Shown in pieces: positions 5,958 to 13,736 of a stretch of 18,440 nt of DNA. The stretch spans positions 43,025 through 61,464 of the forward strand of contig DFEG01000026.1 of NCBI GenBank assembly GCA_002369075.1, written 5' to 3'. Source of the DNA: Bacteroidales bacterium UBA3808. Lineage in GTDB: Bacteria > Bacteroidota > Bacteroidia > Bacteroidales > Paludibacteraceae. Both the position numbers and the translations under genes were made by a program. The stretch's first letter is position 1; each line of letters begins with the position of its first letter. The notes beneath the pieces are model-generated. The model made no database searches. It had not been told where the DNA came from and was given only the letters and a program-made list of their open reading frames with translations.

Positions 5958-6663
5958 ACGAATCGGAATTATCCCTGATTTTTAATTCTTTCAACACCTC
6001 CAAATGGTGTACGATGACGGCCTTGTCCCCGCGTTGCGCGGGACCTGTCTGTGCGTCTTTGGGAGCAAGCGAGTGGATCTTGAGAGCCGTCTGGTCAATC
6101 AGCGGCAACAAAGCCTCGAAAGGAATCTGTGTACCTTTGAGTATATCCGCTGCCATGCGGTACATGAGGTTGGAATAGTTGTTGGCAAACACACCCGCTA
6201 TATGCAGCCGTTCGCGATCATGTTGGGATGCCTCGTAAATATGACTTGTCAGCGTCTGCGCCAAGGAATAGATGGCGGCGATGTCATCGATGTCTTTTCC
6301 CTCTATAAAACATGGGATTTTACTCCAGTCGTCTATCAGCACTTCCCTGCTAAAAGACTGGAAGAAATACAGCACCCCCGCGTGGGGCTTGTCTTCTCCG
6401 AACACCTCTTTCGGCATCGAACCCGAAGTATGGAGATGCAGTGATTTGGGTGCACATACCGTTGCGATGACCTCCCGCAGTGCGTGGTCGGCGATGGCAT
6501 ATATATATACATCCGCTTGGGGAAGCTGCCGGATTGCTTCACGTGCAGTCCGTTCGTTCGTCAGAGGGCGCGCATGAACGAGCTCTGTATGCACCCCTTT
6601 CCGTTCAAACCCGTGATATAGATTCGTTCCTACACTTCCGGCACCTATAATGGCTATTTTCAT
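5887..6663 (-). CDS. Rossmann-like and DUF2520 domain protein (putative oxidoreductase)
   Basis: A 258-aa protein with an N-terminal NAD(P)-binding Rossmann domain (MKIAIIGAGSVGTNL, GxGxxG at residues 7-12) and a C-terminal DUF2520 domain containing AGVFANNYSNLMYRMAADIL (156-175) and TGPAQRGD (206-213). The architecture resembles ketopantoate reductase and 6-phosphogluconate dehydrogenase-type enzymes, but the substrate of this family is unknown to me. The HTSGSMP segment (78-84) is characteristic of the family. It starts 9 nt after the DUF2130 gene and is surely cotranscribed with it. Its last 24 codons are encoded opposite the last codons of mutY. Confidence 0.85.
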   Translation of the reverse strand: MKIAIIGAGSVGTNLYHGFERKGVHTELVHARPLTNERTAREAIRQLPQADVYIYAIADHALREVIATVCAPKSLHLHTSGSMPKEVFGEDKPHAGVLYFFQSFSREVLIDDWSKIPCFIEGKDIDDIAAIYSLAQTLTSHIYEASQHDRERLHIAGVFANNYSNLMYRMAADILKGTQIPFEALLPLIDQTALKIHSLAPKDAQTGPAQRGDKAVIVHHLEVLKELKIRDNSDSFSAEELVSVYQALAALIGKAHNH

Positions 6664-6672
6664 GATTTTCGA

Positions 6673-7842
6673 TTATTGTGGTCCGTCCTTATGTTCATTA
6701 CGTGCCGCCTCAAATTTTGCCTTCATAGTGGAGTTACCATAGGTGAGGCGTTTGATGGTGACATCCTGTAGTTTCTTATCCGCGGCATTGAGGTTATCGC
6801 CCGATTTGACGAGGTTCTCACGCACTTTTGTCAAATGGGCTATCGTCTTGTCAATCTCTTCGATAGCCTCGTTGAAACGGTCGTTGGCAAGGCGGACATT
6901 ACGGGTGAAGCCGTCTTTGAAAGCGGTCAGTTTCTCCTCAAAGTTGGTAACGTCCACCTGCTGAGCCTTGACTAATGCCAGTTCGCGTTTGGCATCCAGG
7001 CTCTTCTTGCTGGTTTGGCATAGGAGAGTGATAAGCGGTATGAAGAACTGCGGGCGGATAACGTACATCTTCGGATATCGATGGGACATATCGACTATTC
7101 CTCCGTTGTACAGTTCACTCTCGGGCTCCAGCATGGAGACAAGAACCGCGTACTCGCAATTTTTCTTGCGCCTGTCGGCATCCAGCTTGGTAAGGAAATC
7201 TTCGTTCTTATGCTTGGTAGCGGTCGTGTCGTTCTCGTTCTTCATCTCGAACATGACGGAGATATACTCCACTCCGTCTTCCGAACTATCGCGGAACACG
7301 AAATCGCCCTTGGTACCCTCCACGACCTCATTATCCTTCTCGAAATAAGCGTACGGCATGAGCGGTCGGAGAAGCTGGTTAAAGAGTGTCGAGCAATGGA
7401 TCTCAAGGGTTTCTCCGACCATTTTGGTGGATAGTTTTGTTTTGAGTTCCTTGTAGTATGCAACCTGCTCCTGCGCGGCTTTGAGTTCGGTCTCCCATTT
7501 GGCTTTCGCCTCCGCCAGTTCGCGGTCTTTCTTGAGGTATTCCTCGGTTGCTTTCTGCCGGACTTGAGCGACCGCCAACTGCTTCTGCTGCTCCGCCTGC
7601 CGAATTTGTGCCTGCAGATCTTGAAACTGGAGTTGCATCCGGGCTTGTGCCGCCTGCTGCTCCGCTATCTGACGGGTTTGCTCTGCCTGCTGCCGGATTT
7701 GCTGAGTCTGCTCGTATTCATGGATGCGCCGGGCGAGTTCCGTCTCAAACTCAGTATTCTTGACTTGGCTAAGGAGGGCGACATAATCACTCTCATCGAC
7801 GGTAAAAACATTTCCGCAATGTGGACATTTGAGTTCTTTCAT
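6673..7842 (-). CDS. DUF2130 protein: Cys-pair, coiled coil, PD-(D/E)xK-like domain
   Basis: A 389-aa protein matching the DUF2130 family. The N-terminus has a zinc-ribbon-like half site CPHC (6-9) without a visible second Cys pair. Residues about 30-140 form a long Gln/Ala/Glu-rich coiled coil. The central domain has Asp180 (KGDFVF) and Glu199-Met-Lys201 (MFEMKN), with upstream Glu144/147, an arrangement that fits the PD-(D/E)xK nuclease signature; LDADRRKKNCEYAVLVSML follows as in other nucleases of this fold. The C-terminal 100 residues are helical again. Coiled coil plus nuclease-like domain recalls RmuC. A role in DNA or RNA processing is inference only; no function is established to my knowledge. 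It is the first gene of a two-gene transcript with the DUF2520 gene. Confidence 0.85.
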   Translation of the reverse strand: MKELKCPHCGNVFTVDESDYVALLSQVKNTEFETELARRIHEYEQTQQIRQQAEQTRQIAEQQAAQARMQLQFQDLQAQIRQAEQQKQLAVAQVRQKATEEYLKKDRELAEAKAKWETELKAAQEQVAYYKELKTKLSTKMVGETLEIHCSTLFNQLLRPLMPYAYFEKDNEVVEGTKGDFVFRDSSEDGVEYISVMFEMKNENDTTATKHKNEDFLTKLDADRRKKNCEYAVLVSMLEPESELYNGGIVDMSHRYPKMYVIRPQFFIPLITLLCQTSKKSLDAKRELALVKAQQVDVTNFEEKLTAFKDGFTRNVRLANDRFNEAIEEIDKTIAHLTKVRENLVKSGDNLNAADKKLQDVTIKRLTYGNSTMKAKFEAARNEHKDGPQ

Positions 7843-7865
7843 AGTGCGTGATTCTAATTTGGATG

Positions 7866-7873
7866 CAAAGATA
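7866..7873 (-). promoter_or_regulatory. -7 element upstream of the DUF2130 gene, with displaced -33
   Basis: TATCTTTG on the - strand (complement of 7866-7873), 23 nt before the DUF2130 start. There is no TTG at the usual distance; the first one (complement of 7916-7918) is 42 nt away, and the gap is filled by the heptamer array at 7879-7913. Confidence 0.5.
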
Positions 7874-7878
7874 CAATA

Positions 7879-7913
7879 AAAAATTAAAAATTAAAAATGA
7901 AAAATGAAAAATT
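7879..7913. repeat. Heptanucleotide tandem repeat in promoter region (5 x 7 bp)
   Basis: Five exact-length units: AAAAATT twice, AAAAATG twice, then AAAAATT. It lies 5 bp upstream (- strand sense) of the -7 element of the DUF2130 gene, in the divergent intergenic region shared with the C1 peptidase gene. Confidence 0.8.
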
Positions 7914-7954
7914 AGCAAAAAAGTCGCATTATTTTTTAAAAAGAGCGTGCGCGC

Positions 7955-7985
7955 TTGCGTATATGGAAAATTATTCGTATCTTTG
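7955..7985 (+). promoter_or_regulatory. Promoter of the peptidase-prfB-coaD-ctp operon
   Basis: TTG (7955-7957), 20-nt spacer, TATCTTTG (7978-7985), followed by CAC as in other promoters here. The leader is about 25 nt to the ATG at 8018. Confidence 0.78.
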
Positions 7986-8017
7986 CACCCGATTTTAATT
8001 TGGCTAATTATAGACTT

Positions 8018-9247
8018 ATGAAAAAAATAATGATGATAGCAGCAATAACGGCAATGAGTATGGCTGCAGTAGCGCAAAACGACACGATCAAAGTACACGG
8101 GGAAAAAGAAGAAAGTACAAAGGACACGACGGAAGGATGGCATTTCACGACGGTTGACAGCGTGGGTATCACACCGGTTAAGGACCAGAACAGAAGTTCG
8201 ACCTGCTGGGCGTTCTCTACACTCGGTTTCCTTGAGAGCGAGGTACTCCGGGTCAAAGGTAAGGAGATTGATCTGAGCGAGATGTACGTGGTCAGCAAGA
8301 CGATGATGGACCGCGCAACGTACTGTGTACGGCTGTACAACGAGCCGCATTTCTCTCCCGGCGGCAGTGCGTATGATGTCATCTATTGTATGGCACACTA
8401 CGGTCTGGTGCCGCAAGAAGTGATGCCGGGCATCCGCTACGGCTGGACAAAAGCGGATACCCTGCCTGTGCATGGCGAGTTGGATCGCGTAGCAGGCGGT
8501 TATGTAAAAGGGCTGACAGGGCTCAAGAAACTGAGCCCCGTGTGGAAAGAGGGTCTGCAGGCTATTTATGACACCTATTTAGGCAAATGCCCGGAGGAGT
8601 TTGAGTATGAAGGCAAGCGATACACCCCTAAGGCGTACGCGGAAAGTCTAGGATTACATGCAGAAAACTACGTTTCTATTACAAGTTATACCCACCATCC
8701 ATTCTATGAGAAGTTTGCGCTCGAGGTGCCGGACAACTGGCGCATGGACCAGATGTACAACGTGCCGATGGACGAGATGATGGAGATCATTGACAACGCA
8801 CTCAAGAACGGCTATACCTTGGCTTGGGGTGCAGATGTGAGTGAAATCGGCTTCACACGCAAAGGTATCGGCGTAGTGCCGGATGATGACAACGGAGCTG
8901 ACATAACAGGTTCGGACCAAGCCAAATGGGTAGGTATGACAACCGACAAAAAGAAAGAAGAGCTGACCAAGAAACCGCTGCCGGAAAAAACCATTACTCA
9001 AGAAATGCGGCAGAACGCCTTTGACAACTGGGAGAACACCGACGACCACGGCATGCAGATCTTCGGCATCGCAAAAGACCAGAACGGCAAGAAATACTAC
9101 ATGGTCAAGAACAGCTGGGGCACCATGCGGTCTGACTACAAAGGTATATGGTACGTGAGCGAGGCGTTCATGCAATACAAGACAAACGACGTGCTCGTAC
9201 ATAAGAACGCCATTCCGAAAGATATACGTAAGAAATTAAAATTATGA
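8018..9247 (+). CDS. Secreted C1B family cysteine aminopeptidase (bleomycin hydrolase/PepC type)
   Basis: The 409-aa product starts at the ATG at 8018, because the promoter lies just upstream and a signal peptide follows (MKKIMMIAAITAMSMAAVA, cleavage before Gln20). The mature enzyme has the papain-fold catalytic set of peptidase family C1B: Gln57 and Cys63 in QNRSSTCWAFS, His344 in DDHGMQ and Asn365 in VKNSWG. The family comprises aminopeptidases related to bleomycin hydrolase and PepC; Bacteroidales members usually carry a signal peptide and act in the periplasm or outside. The interior between Cys and His contains the long insertions expected of C1B rather than C1A. The stop codon overlaps the prfB start (ATGA), so the two are translationally coupled, an unusual partner for a release-factor gene. 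Confidence 0.9.
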   Translation: MKKIMMIAAITAMSMAAVAQNDTIKVHGEKEESTKDTTEGWHFTTVDSVGITPVKDQNRSSTCWAFSTLGFLESEVLRVKGKEIDLSEMYVVSKTMMDRATYCVRLYNEPHFSPGGSAYDVIYCMAHYGLVPQEVMPGIRYGWTKADTLPVHGELDRVAGGYVKGLTGLKKLSPVWKEGLQAIYDTYLGKCPEEFEYEGKRYTPKAYAESLGLHAENYVSITSYTHHPFYEKFALEVPDNWRMDQMYNVPMDEMMEIIDNALKNGYTLAWGADVSEIGFTRKGIGVVPDDDNGADITGSDQAKWVGMTTDKKKEELTKKPLPEKTITQEMRQNAFDNWENTDDHGMQIFGIAKDQNGKKYYMVKNSWGTMRSDYKGIWYVSEAFMQYKTNDVLVHKNAIPKDIRKKLKL

Positions 9248-10350
9248 TAACAATAGAGCAATTAAAAGACGTACAGCAGAGGGCGGATAAGTTGAAAACC
9301 TATCTGCAGATAGACGAGAAGCGCGTGCAACTGGAGGAAGAAGAGTTGCATACACAGGCTCCCGGTTTCTGGGACGACGCCAAAGCGGCGGAGGCTCAGA
9401 TGCGCAAAGTGAAAAGCATCAAACGATGGATAGACGGCTATGAAGGTGTCCGCGCAGCCGTAGAGGAGTTGAACCTGAGCTATGAGTATTATCGCGAGGA
9501 ACTTGTGACGGAAGAAGAAGTCGATGCCGCTTACGCAAAGGCACTACAGGAGGTAGAGGACCTGGAGATGAAGAACATGCTGAGTCACGAAGAGGACCAG
9601 ATGCCGGCTGTGCTGAAAATCGTCTCCGGCGCGGGTGGTACCGAGGCGCAAGACTGGGCAGAACAACTGATGCGCATGTACCAGCGGTATTGCGAGAAAC
9701 ACGACTACAAAGTGACGATCGCCAACCTGCAGGAAGGTGACGAGGCAGGGATCAAGACCGTGACCTTCAATATTGAGGGCGATATGGCATACGGTTATCT
9801 CAAGAGCGAGAACGGCGTGCACCGTCTGGTTCGCGTGAGTCCTTATAACGCCCAGGGTAAACGCATGACAAGTTTTGCTTCAGTGTTCGTTGTGCCGCTG
9901 ATTGACGACACTATCGAGGTGGAGGTGAACCCTGCGGGAATCAGTTGGGACACTTTCCGCAGTTCCGGTGCCGGCGGACAGAACGTGAACAAAGTGGAGT
10001 CCGGTGTGCGGTTGCATTATAAATTTGTGAACCCTCTGACTAATCAGCCGGACGAAATCGTCATCGAGAACACAGAAACACGCGACCAGCCTAAGAACCG
10101 GGAGAACGCGCTTAGGCATCTGCGCTCACAATTATACGAACTGGAACTTGAGAAACGGCGTCAGGCACAAGCCAAAGTGGAAGCCGGCAAGAAGAAGATC
10201 GAATGGGGCAGCCAGATACGCAGCTATGTGTTTGACGACCGGCGCGTGAAAGACCACCGCACAAACTACCAGACAAGTAATGTGAACGCCGTGATGGACG
10301 GCGATATTGATGCGTTCATTAAGGCATATTTGATGGAGTTCCCTGATTAA
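9244..10350 (+). CDS. prfB: Peptide chain release factor 2, without programmed frameshift
   Basis: A 368-aa class I release factor that recognises UAA and UGA and triggers peptidyl-tRNA hydrolysis. The GGQ motif is at residues 244-246 (SSGAGGQNVNKVES). The codon-recognition tripeptide, SPF in E. coli RF2, is SPY here (199-201), in the otherwise conserved setting VHRLVRVSPYNAQGKRMTSF. Many bacterial prfB genes need a +1 frameshift at CTT-TGA near codon 25; here the corresponding codons read TAT-CTG-CAG-ATA-GAC and the frame is open throughout, so autoregulation by UGA read-through is absent. UGA still serves as stop elsewhere in the window (hpf, mutY, yigZ). It is the second gene of the operon, overlapping the peptidase stop by 4 nt. 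Confidence 0.95.
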   Translation: MITIEQLKDVQQRADKLKTYLQIDEKRVQLEEEELHTQAPGFWDDAKAAEAQMRKVKSIKRWIDGYEGVRAAVEELNLSYEYYREELVTEEEVDAAYAKALQEVEDLEMKNMLSHEEDQMPAVLKIVSGAGGTEAQDWAEQLMRMYQRYCEKHDYKVTIANLQEGDEAGIKTVTFNIEGDMAYGYLKSENGVHRLVRVSPYNAQGKRMTSFASVFVVPLIDDTIEVEVNPAGISWDTFRSSGAGGQNVNKVESGVRLHYKFVNPLTNQPDEIVIENTETRDQPKNRENALRHLRSQLYELELEKRRQAQAKVEAGKKKIEWGSQIRSYVFDDRRVKDHRTNYQTSNVNAVMDGDIDAFIKAYLMEFPD

Positions 10351-10351
10351 G

Positions 10352-10379
10352 GTGAAAGGTGAAAAGTGAAAGGAGAAGG
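10352..10379 (+). repeat. Heptanucleotide tandem repeat between prfB and yigZ (4 x 7 bp)
   Basis: Units GTGAAAG, GTGAAAA, GTGAAAG and the diverged GAGAAGG, starting one base after the prfB stop. The third unit supplies the GTG used as the yigZ start codon. Confidence 0.65.
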
Positions 10380-10722
10380 GATCTATAAGGACCGAGGCAG
10401 CAAGTTCCTGGGGTTCGCCGAGACGATAGCCAACGAGGACGAGGCGAAAGCGCGGATCACGTGGTACAAGAAGAAATACCACGATGCGCGGCATGTATGC
10501 TATGCTTACCGGTTAGGGTCCAACCTTTGGCGCACCAAAGATGACGGCGAACCGCACGGGACTGCCGGCGCACCTATACTCCGCTCTATTGACGCCCGCG
10601 GAATGGATAATATCTTAGTGGTGGTAGTGCGCTATTTCGGTGGCACGCTGCTCGGCACAGGCGGATTGATGGTTGCTTATCGAGAGGCTGCAAAAGCTGC
10701 GTTGGAGGGAATAAAAGAATGA
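10366..10722 (+). CDS. YigZ/IMPACT (UPF0029) family protein, single domain
   Basis: A 118-aa product with a GTG start at 10366; an in-frame stop at 10360 excludes a longer form. It carries the UPF0029 domain: YKDRGSKFLGFAE, KKYHDARHVCYAYRLG, DDGEPHGTAGAPIL, VVVRYFGGTLLGTGGL. The family is related to eukaryotic IMPACT; its bacterial role is unsettled, with links to translation and ribosome-associated functions. Two oddities: the usual N-terminal segment before the S-E-G-x-Y motif is missing and replaced by repeat-derived codons, and the protein ends at the domain boundary, so the C-terminal DUF1949 domain of typical ~200-aa YigZ is absent. Only 7 nt separate it from the next gene, so there is no remnant of the lost domain. 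Confidence 0.85.
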   Translation: MKGEGIYKDRGSKFLGFAETIANEDEAKARITWYKKKYHDARHVCYAYRLGSNLWRTKDDGEPHGTAGAPILRSIDARGMDNILVVVVRYFGGTLLGTGGLMVAYREAAKAALEGIKE

Positions 10723-10729
10723 TGAATTG

Positions 10730-11731
10730 ATGAAAAAGGAATACAAAGATATAGCGTGTTACCACACGGCGGCATTGCTGCCGTTGACAGATTTTCTGCT
10801 TGTCTTTCCGTACCTGCAGTACTTGCAGCATAAGACGACAACCAGTCTGCAATTGAAGTACTTAGGCGATCGGATACAGATAGAGCGTGATATTCGTCAC
10901 GGGGCGTTCTTTATCACGAACCACCGCGATATAGTGATGGACGCTGCTTGGCTGTCGTACTTGTTGCGGGTTCGATATTTTATCCGTCCTTACATGGGCG
11001 TAGGTGATAACCTGTTTGCCAAGAAATGGATTGAGGTAGCGATGAAATTCAACCGCTGTTTTGCGGTCAAACGCGGTGCAGGTATGCATGCGCAATTAGA
11101 GAACGCCAAGCACCTTTCGGCGTATATCAACCATCTTAGGAACCGGCATAAGTCCATATGGTTGGCACAGCGGGAAGGCCGTGCGAAGGACAGCAACGAC
11201 CTGACGCAGGCATCTGTGTTACATATGCTCACCATCGGCGATGGCGATCTGTACGAAAAGATCAAGGCTCTTAATTTCTGTCCGGTAAGTATCAGTTATG
11301 AGTTCGATCCCTGCGACTACCTCAAGGCGCGTGAGATGCAACTCAAACGCGATGATCCGAAATGGCGCAAGAGCAAGCGGGACGATGTACTGTCCATGAA
11401 AACGGGGATCAAAGGATATAAAGGACGCGTGGTGTACCGCTTGACACCAAGCATCAATCCCGAAATCGATACCATGTTGGCAGCACATCCAGAATACCGC
11501 GAACAACCTGTCCATGACCAGTTACAACACATCTGCGACATTATCGACAGACATATTCACCAAGGCTATGAGATATTCGAGCGTGGCACAGAATTTGATA
11601 ATTATATCGAGAGCCGGTTAGCCCTTATCAATATTCCGAACAAGGACGAAGCGTTCCTTAGAGAGAAATTATATGAAATGTATCGTTTTCCGGAGATAAA
11701 CCATCGGAAGAGTTTAGAGTTTAAAGATTAG
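10730..11731 (+). CDS. PlsC-like glycerolipid acyltransferase (LPLAT superfamily)
   Basis: A 333-aa protein with acyltransferase motifs. NHRDIVMDAA at residues 64-73 corresponds to motif I, with His65 and Asp71 spaced by five residues instead of the canonical HX4D. EGRAKDSND at 149-157 corresponds to motif III. The FITNHRDIV lead-in is typical of a bacterial subfamily labelled glycerol acyltransferase or 1-acyl-sn-glycerol-3-phosphate acyltransferase; the acyl acceptor is not established. ATG 10730 is preferred over the TTG at 10727. It sits between yigZ and coaD in a closely packed operon, which suggests shared housekeeping expression. Substrate assignment is tentative. Confidence 0.78.
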   Translation: MKKEYKDIACYHTAALLPLTDFLLVFPYLQYLQHKTTTSLQLKYLGDRIQIERDIRHGAFFITNHRDIVMDAAWLSYLLRVRYFIRPYMGVGDNLFAKKWIEVAMKFNRCFAVKRGAGMHAQLENAKHLSAYINHLRNRHKSIWLAQREGRAKDSNDLTQASVLHMLTIGDGDLYEKIKALNFCPVSISYEFDPCDYLKAREMQLKRDDPKWRKSKRDDVLSMKTGIKGYKGRVVYRLTPSINPEIDTMLAAHPEYREQPVHDQLQHICDIIDRHIHQGYEIFERGTEFDNYIESRLALINIPNKDEAFLREKLYEMYRFPEINHRKSLEFKD

Positions 11732-11736
11732 TGCAT

Positions 11737-12186
11737 ATGAAAAGAGCAATATTCCCGGGATCGTTTGATCCCTTTACCGTGGGCCACTATGACATTGTAA
11801 AACGTGGTCTGGAGATTTTCGACGAAATTATCATCGGCATTGGCCGTAATAGTACCAAGAAAGAGACCTTCCCTATTCGCGAACGTGAAGAGGCGATCCG
11901 TAAGATTTTTGCGGGCGATGTGCGCGTGAAAGTAGCTATTTACGATTGCCTGACTGTTGATTTCGCCAAGGAGCAAGAGGCACAGTTTATTCTGCGCGGT
12001 ATCCGCTGTGTGGAAGATTTCGAATATGAGCGTAACATGGCAGAGGCCAACAAACAACTCGGAGGAGTGGAGACAATTATCCTCTACACTCGTCCGGAGT
12101 ATGCTCATATATCGTCCACTTTAGTACGTGATTTATATGCATATGGAAAAGACGTTAGTGATTTTGTCCCTAATACTCTGCGTTAG
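11737..12186 (+). CDS. coaD: Pantetheine-phosphate adenylyltransferase
   Basis: A 149-aa enzyme catalysing ATP + 4'-phosphopantetheine to dephospho-CoA + PPi, the penultimate step of CoA synthesis. The start ATG at 11737 gives the canonical MKRAIFPGSFDPFT; a GTG two codons earlier is less likely. The nucleotidyltransferase signature TVGH is at residues 14-17, the RGIR segment at 88-91 and ISSTLVR at 125-131, as in CoaD enzymes. Its C-terminus (GKDVSDFVP) is also family-typical, so the 44 nt that overlap the following ctp gene are genuinely coding in this frame. It begins 5 nt after the acyltransferase stop. Confidence 0.95.
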   Translation: MKRAIFPGSFDPFTVGHYDIVKRGLEIFDEIIIGIGRNSTKKETFPIREREEAIRKIFAGDVRVKVAIYDCLTVDFAKEQEAQFILRGIRCVEDFEYERNMAEANKQLGGVETIILYTRPEYAHISSTLVRDLYAYGKDVSDFVPNTLR

Positions 12187-13708
12187 TTTACACGCGCAAG
12201 AGAAACAGCCTACCTCACGTGTGAGCGAGAGTCTGGATATCTTCAACGATGTCATGCGTCAGGTAGATGTAAACTACGTGGACACGCTCAATTATGAGAT
12301 GCTCACGGAGACAGCTATTCAGGCTATGTTGCGTAAAATAGACCCGTACACGGTCTATTACTCCAAGAAACAGGACAAAGACCTGCGAATGCTGACGCAA
12401 GGTAAGTATGGTGGTATTGGTTCGATTATCCAGCAACGCCCGGCTAAAACCATCAAAAAGAGTAAGGGGAGGGTGTCTAAAGACAGTCTTTGGACCTACG
12501 CGGTGAACCCGTACGAGGGAAAACCGGCGCAACGGGCAGGTGTGCTTGCAGGAGACCGCATCATCTCTGTGGATGGTAAGAAAACTGCCGGACTGACGGT
12601 CAGCGAGGTGAGTAATAACCTCCGTGGCGAACCCGGAACGACTGTTGTTTTGGAACTTGAGCGTGAGGGCGTAGAAAAACCGTTTAGGGTTTCTGTGGTG
12701 CGCGAAGATATACATCTTGATCCCGTAAGTTACTATTCGATAATAAAAGAAGACTCCATACCCTACCCCGTTGGTTATATAGCTTTTGGTGAGTTCACAG
12801 AGGGTTCAGCGCAAGAGTTTGCCAATGCATTAGACGATTTGTATTACAACAAAGGCGCTCGGGCACTCGTGATGGATCTGCGCGGCAATGGTGGTGGTTT
12901 GGTAGAAGAGGCTTTACAGATCGTGAACCTCTTTGTGGACCGCGATACGAAGATTGTGGAAACGAGAGGTAAAAACACCCGCAGCAACAGCGTCTATAAA
13001 ACCAGGAACAACCCGCGGTACAAAGATCTCCCGCTGGTGATCCTTGTCGATAAGCACTCTGCTTCGGCTTCAGAAATTGTGTCGGGATCGCTTCATGACT
13101 TAGGTCGTGCAAAGCTGATTGGTCAGAAGACTTTCGGTAAGGGTCTGGTGCAAAACGTACGCCCGATTGCCCACGGCGGACATATCAAAGTGACGACCAG
13201 CAAGTACTACCTGCCATCTAATAGTTGTATACAGGGTGTGGGAATCACACCGGACATTGTGATGGACGACTCAACCAAAGTGGATATAACCTATTCGCTT
13301 TATGTTAACCACTATTTCTTCGACTACGCCACGCGTTACCATCGGACGCATGACTCCATTGCTGCTCCGCAGGTATTCGAACTGACGGACGGGGAGATTG
13401 CGGATTTCTGTAATTTCCTGGACGAGCAGGGATTTGAGTACGAGACGGAGACAGGCAAGTTCTTTGACGACATGATCAAAATGGCGAAACACGAAGATAT
13501 CGATTCCACTATCCTCTCCCAATTAGAGGCGCTGGAGTCGGTGCTCAAACCGGATTTCCGCAAAGCTATTGAGCGTAACAAAGAGGAGGTCAAGCAACTC
13601 TTGGGAAGCGAAATAGTCCTGAGGTATTACTACCAAAAAGGACAAGCAGCTTTTACTATCCGGTATGATAAAGAGCTGAAGAGGGCACTGAAAGAATTAC
13701 AAAAATAG
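12143..13708 (+). CDS. S41 family C-terminal processing peptidase (CtpA/Prc type), exported
   Basis: A serine peptidase of 521 aa if translation starts at ATG 12143; ATG 12137 and GTG 12128 are possible and would add two or five residues. The N-terminus MEKTLVILSLILCVSLHAQ is a signal peptide with likely cleavage before Gln19, so the enzyme acts in the periplasm. A PDZ domain covers about residues 100-175 (YGGIGSII; GKPAQRAGVLAGDRIISVDG). The catalytic dyad is Ser308 (SASASEI) and Lys333 (TFGKGLVQ); the 25-residue spacing is the same as in E. coli Prc. The family trims the C-termini of envelope proteins. The signal-peptide codons lie wholly within the 3' end of coaD in another frame. It is the last gene of the operon, with a terminator starting at its stop codon. 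Confidence 0.93.
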   Translation: MEKTLVILSLILCVSLHAQEKQPTSRVSESLDIFNDVMRQVDVNYVDTLNYEMLTETAIQAMLRKIDPYTVYYSKKQDKDLRMLTQGKYGGIGSIIQQRPAKTIKKSKGRVSKDSLWTYAVNPYEGKPAQRAGVLAGDRIISVDGKKTAGLTVSEVSNNLRGEPGTTVVLELEREGVEKPFRVSVVREDIHLDPVSYYSIIKEDSIPYPVGYIAFGEFTEGSAQEFANALDDLYYNKGARALVMDLRGNGGGLVEEALQIVNLFVDRDTKIVETRGKNTRSNSVYKTRNNPRYKDLPLVILVDKHSASASEIVSGSLHDLGRAKLIGQKTFGKGLVQNVRPIAHGGHIKVTTSKYYLPSNSCIQGVGITPDIVMDDSTKVDITYSLYVNHYFFDYATRYHRTHDSIAAPQVFELTDGEIADFCNFLDEQGFEYETETGKFFDDMIKMAKHEDIDSTILSQLEALESVLKPDFRKAIERNKEEVKQLLGSEIVLRYYYQKGQAAFTIRYDKELKRALKELQK

Positions 13709-13736
13709 GAACCAAACTTGGTTTCCTATTTTTTTT
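13701..13736. terminator. Terminator between ctp and the SDR gene
   Basis: AGGAACCAA pairs with TTGGTTTCCT (one bulged T) around a short loop, and the stem is extended by A/T pairs; eight Ts follow on the + strand. On the - strand the stem is followed by TATTTTTG, so it probably also ends the oxidoreductase operon. It overlaps both stop codons. Confidence 0.8.

Noticed and set aside
9244..10350. Recoded UGA because RF2 has SPY
   Set aside because: UGA ends hpf, mutY, yigZ and the peptidase at family-typical positions, and no in-frame UGA interrupts a conserved gene.
10352..10379. Phase-variable translation of yigZ by heptamer copy number
   Set aside because: Each unit carries its own GTG and the used GTG is downstream in the array, so gain or loss of upstream units does not change the coding frame.
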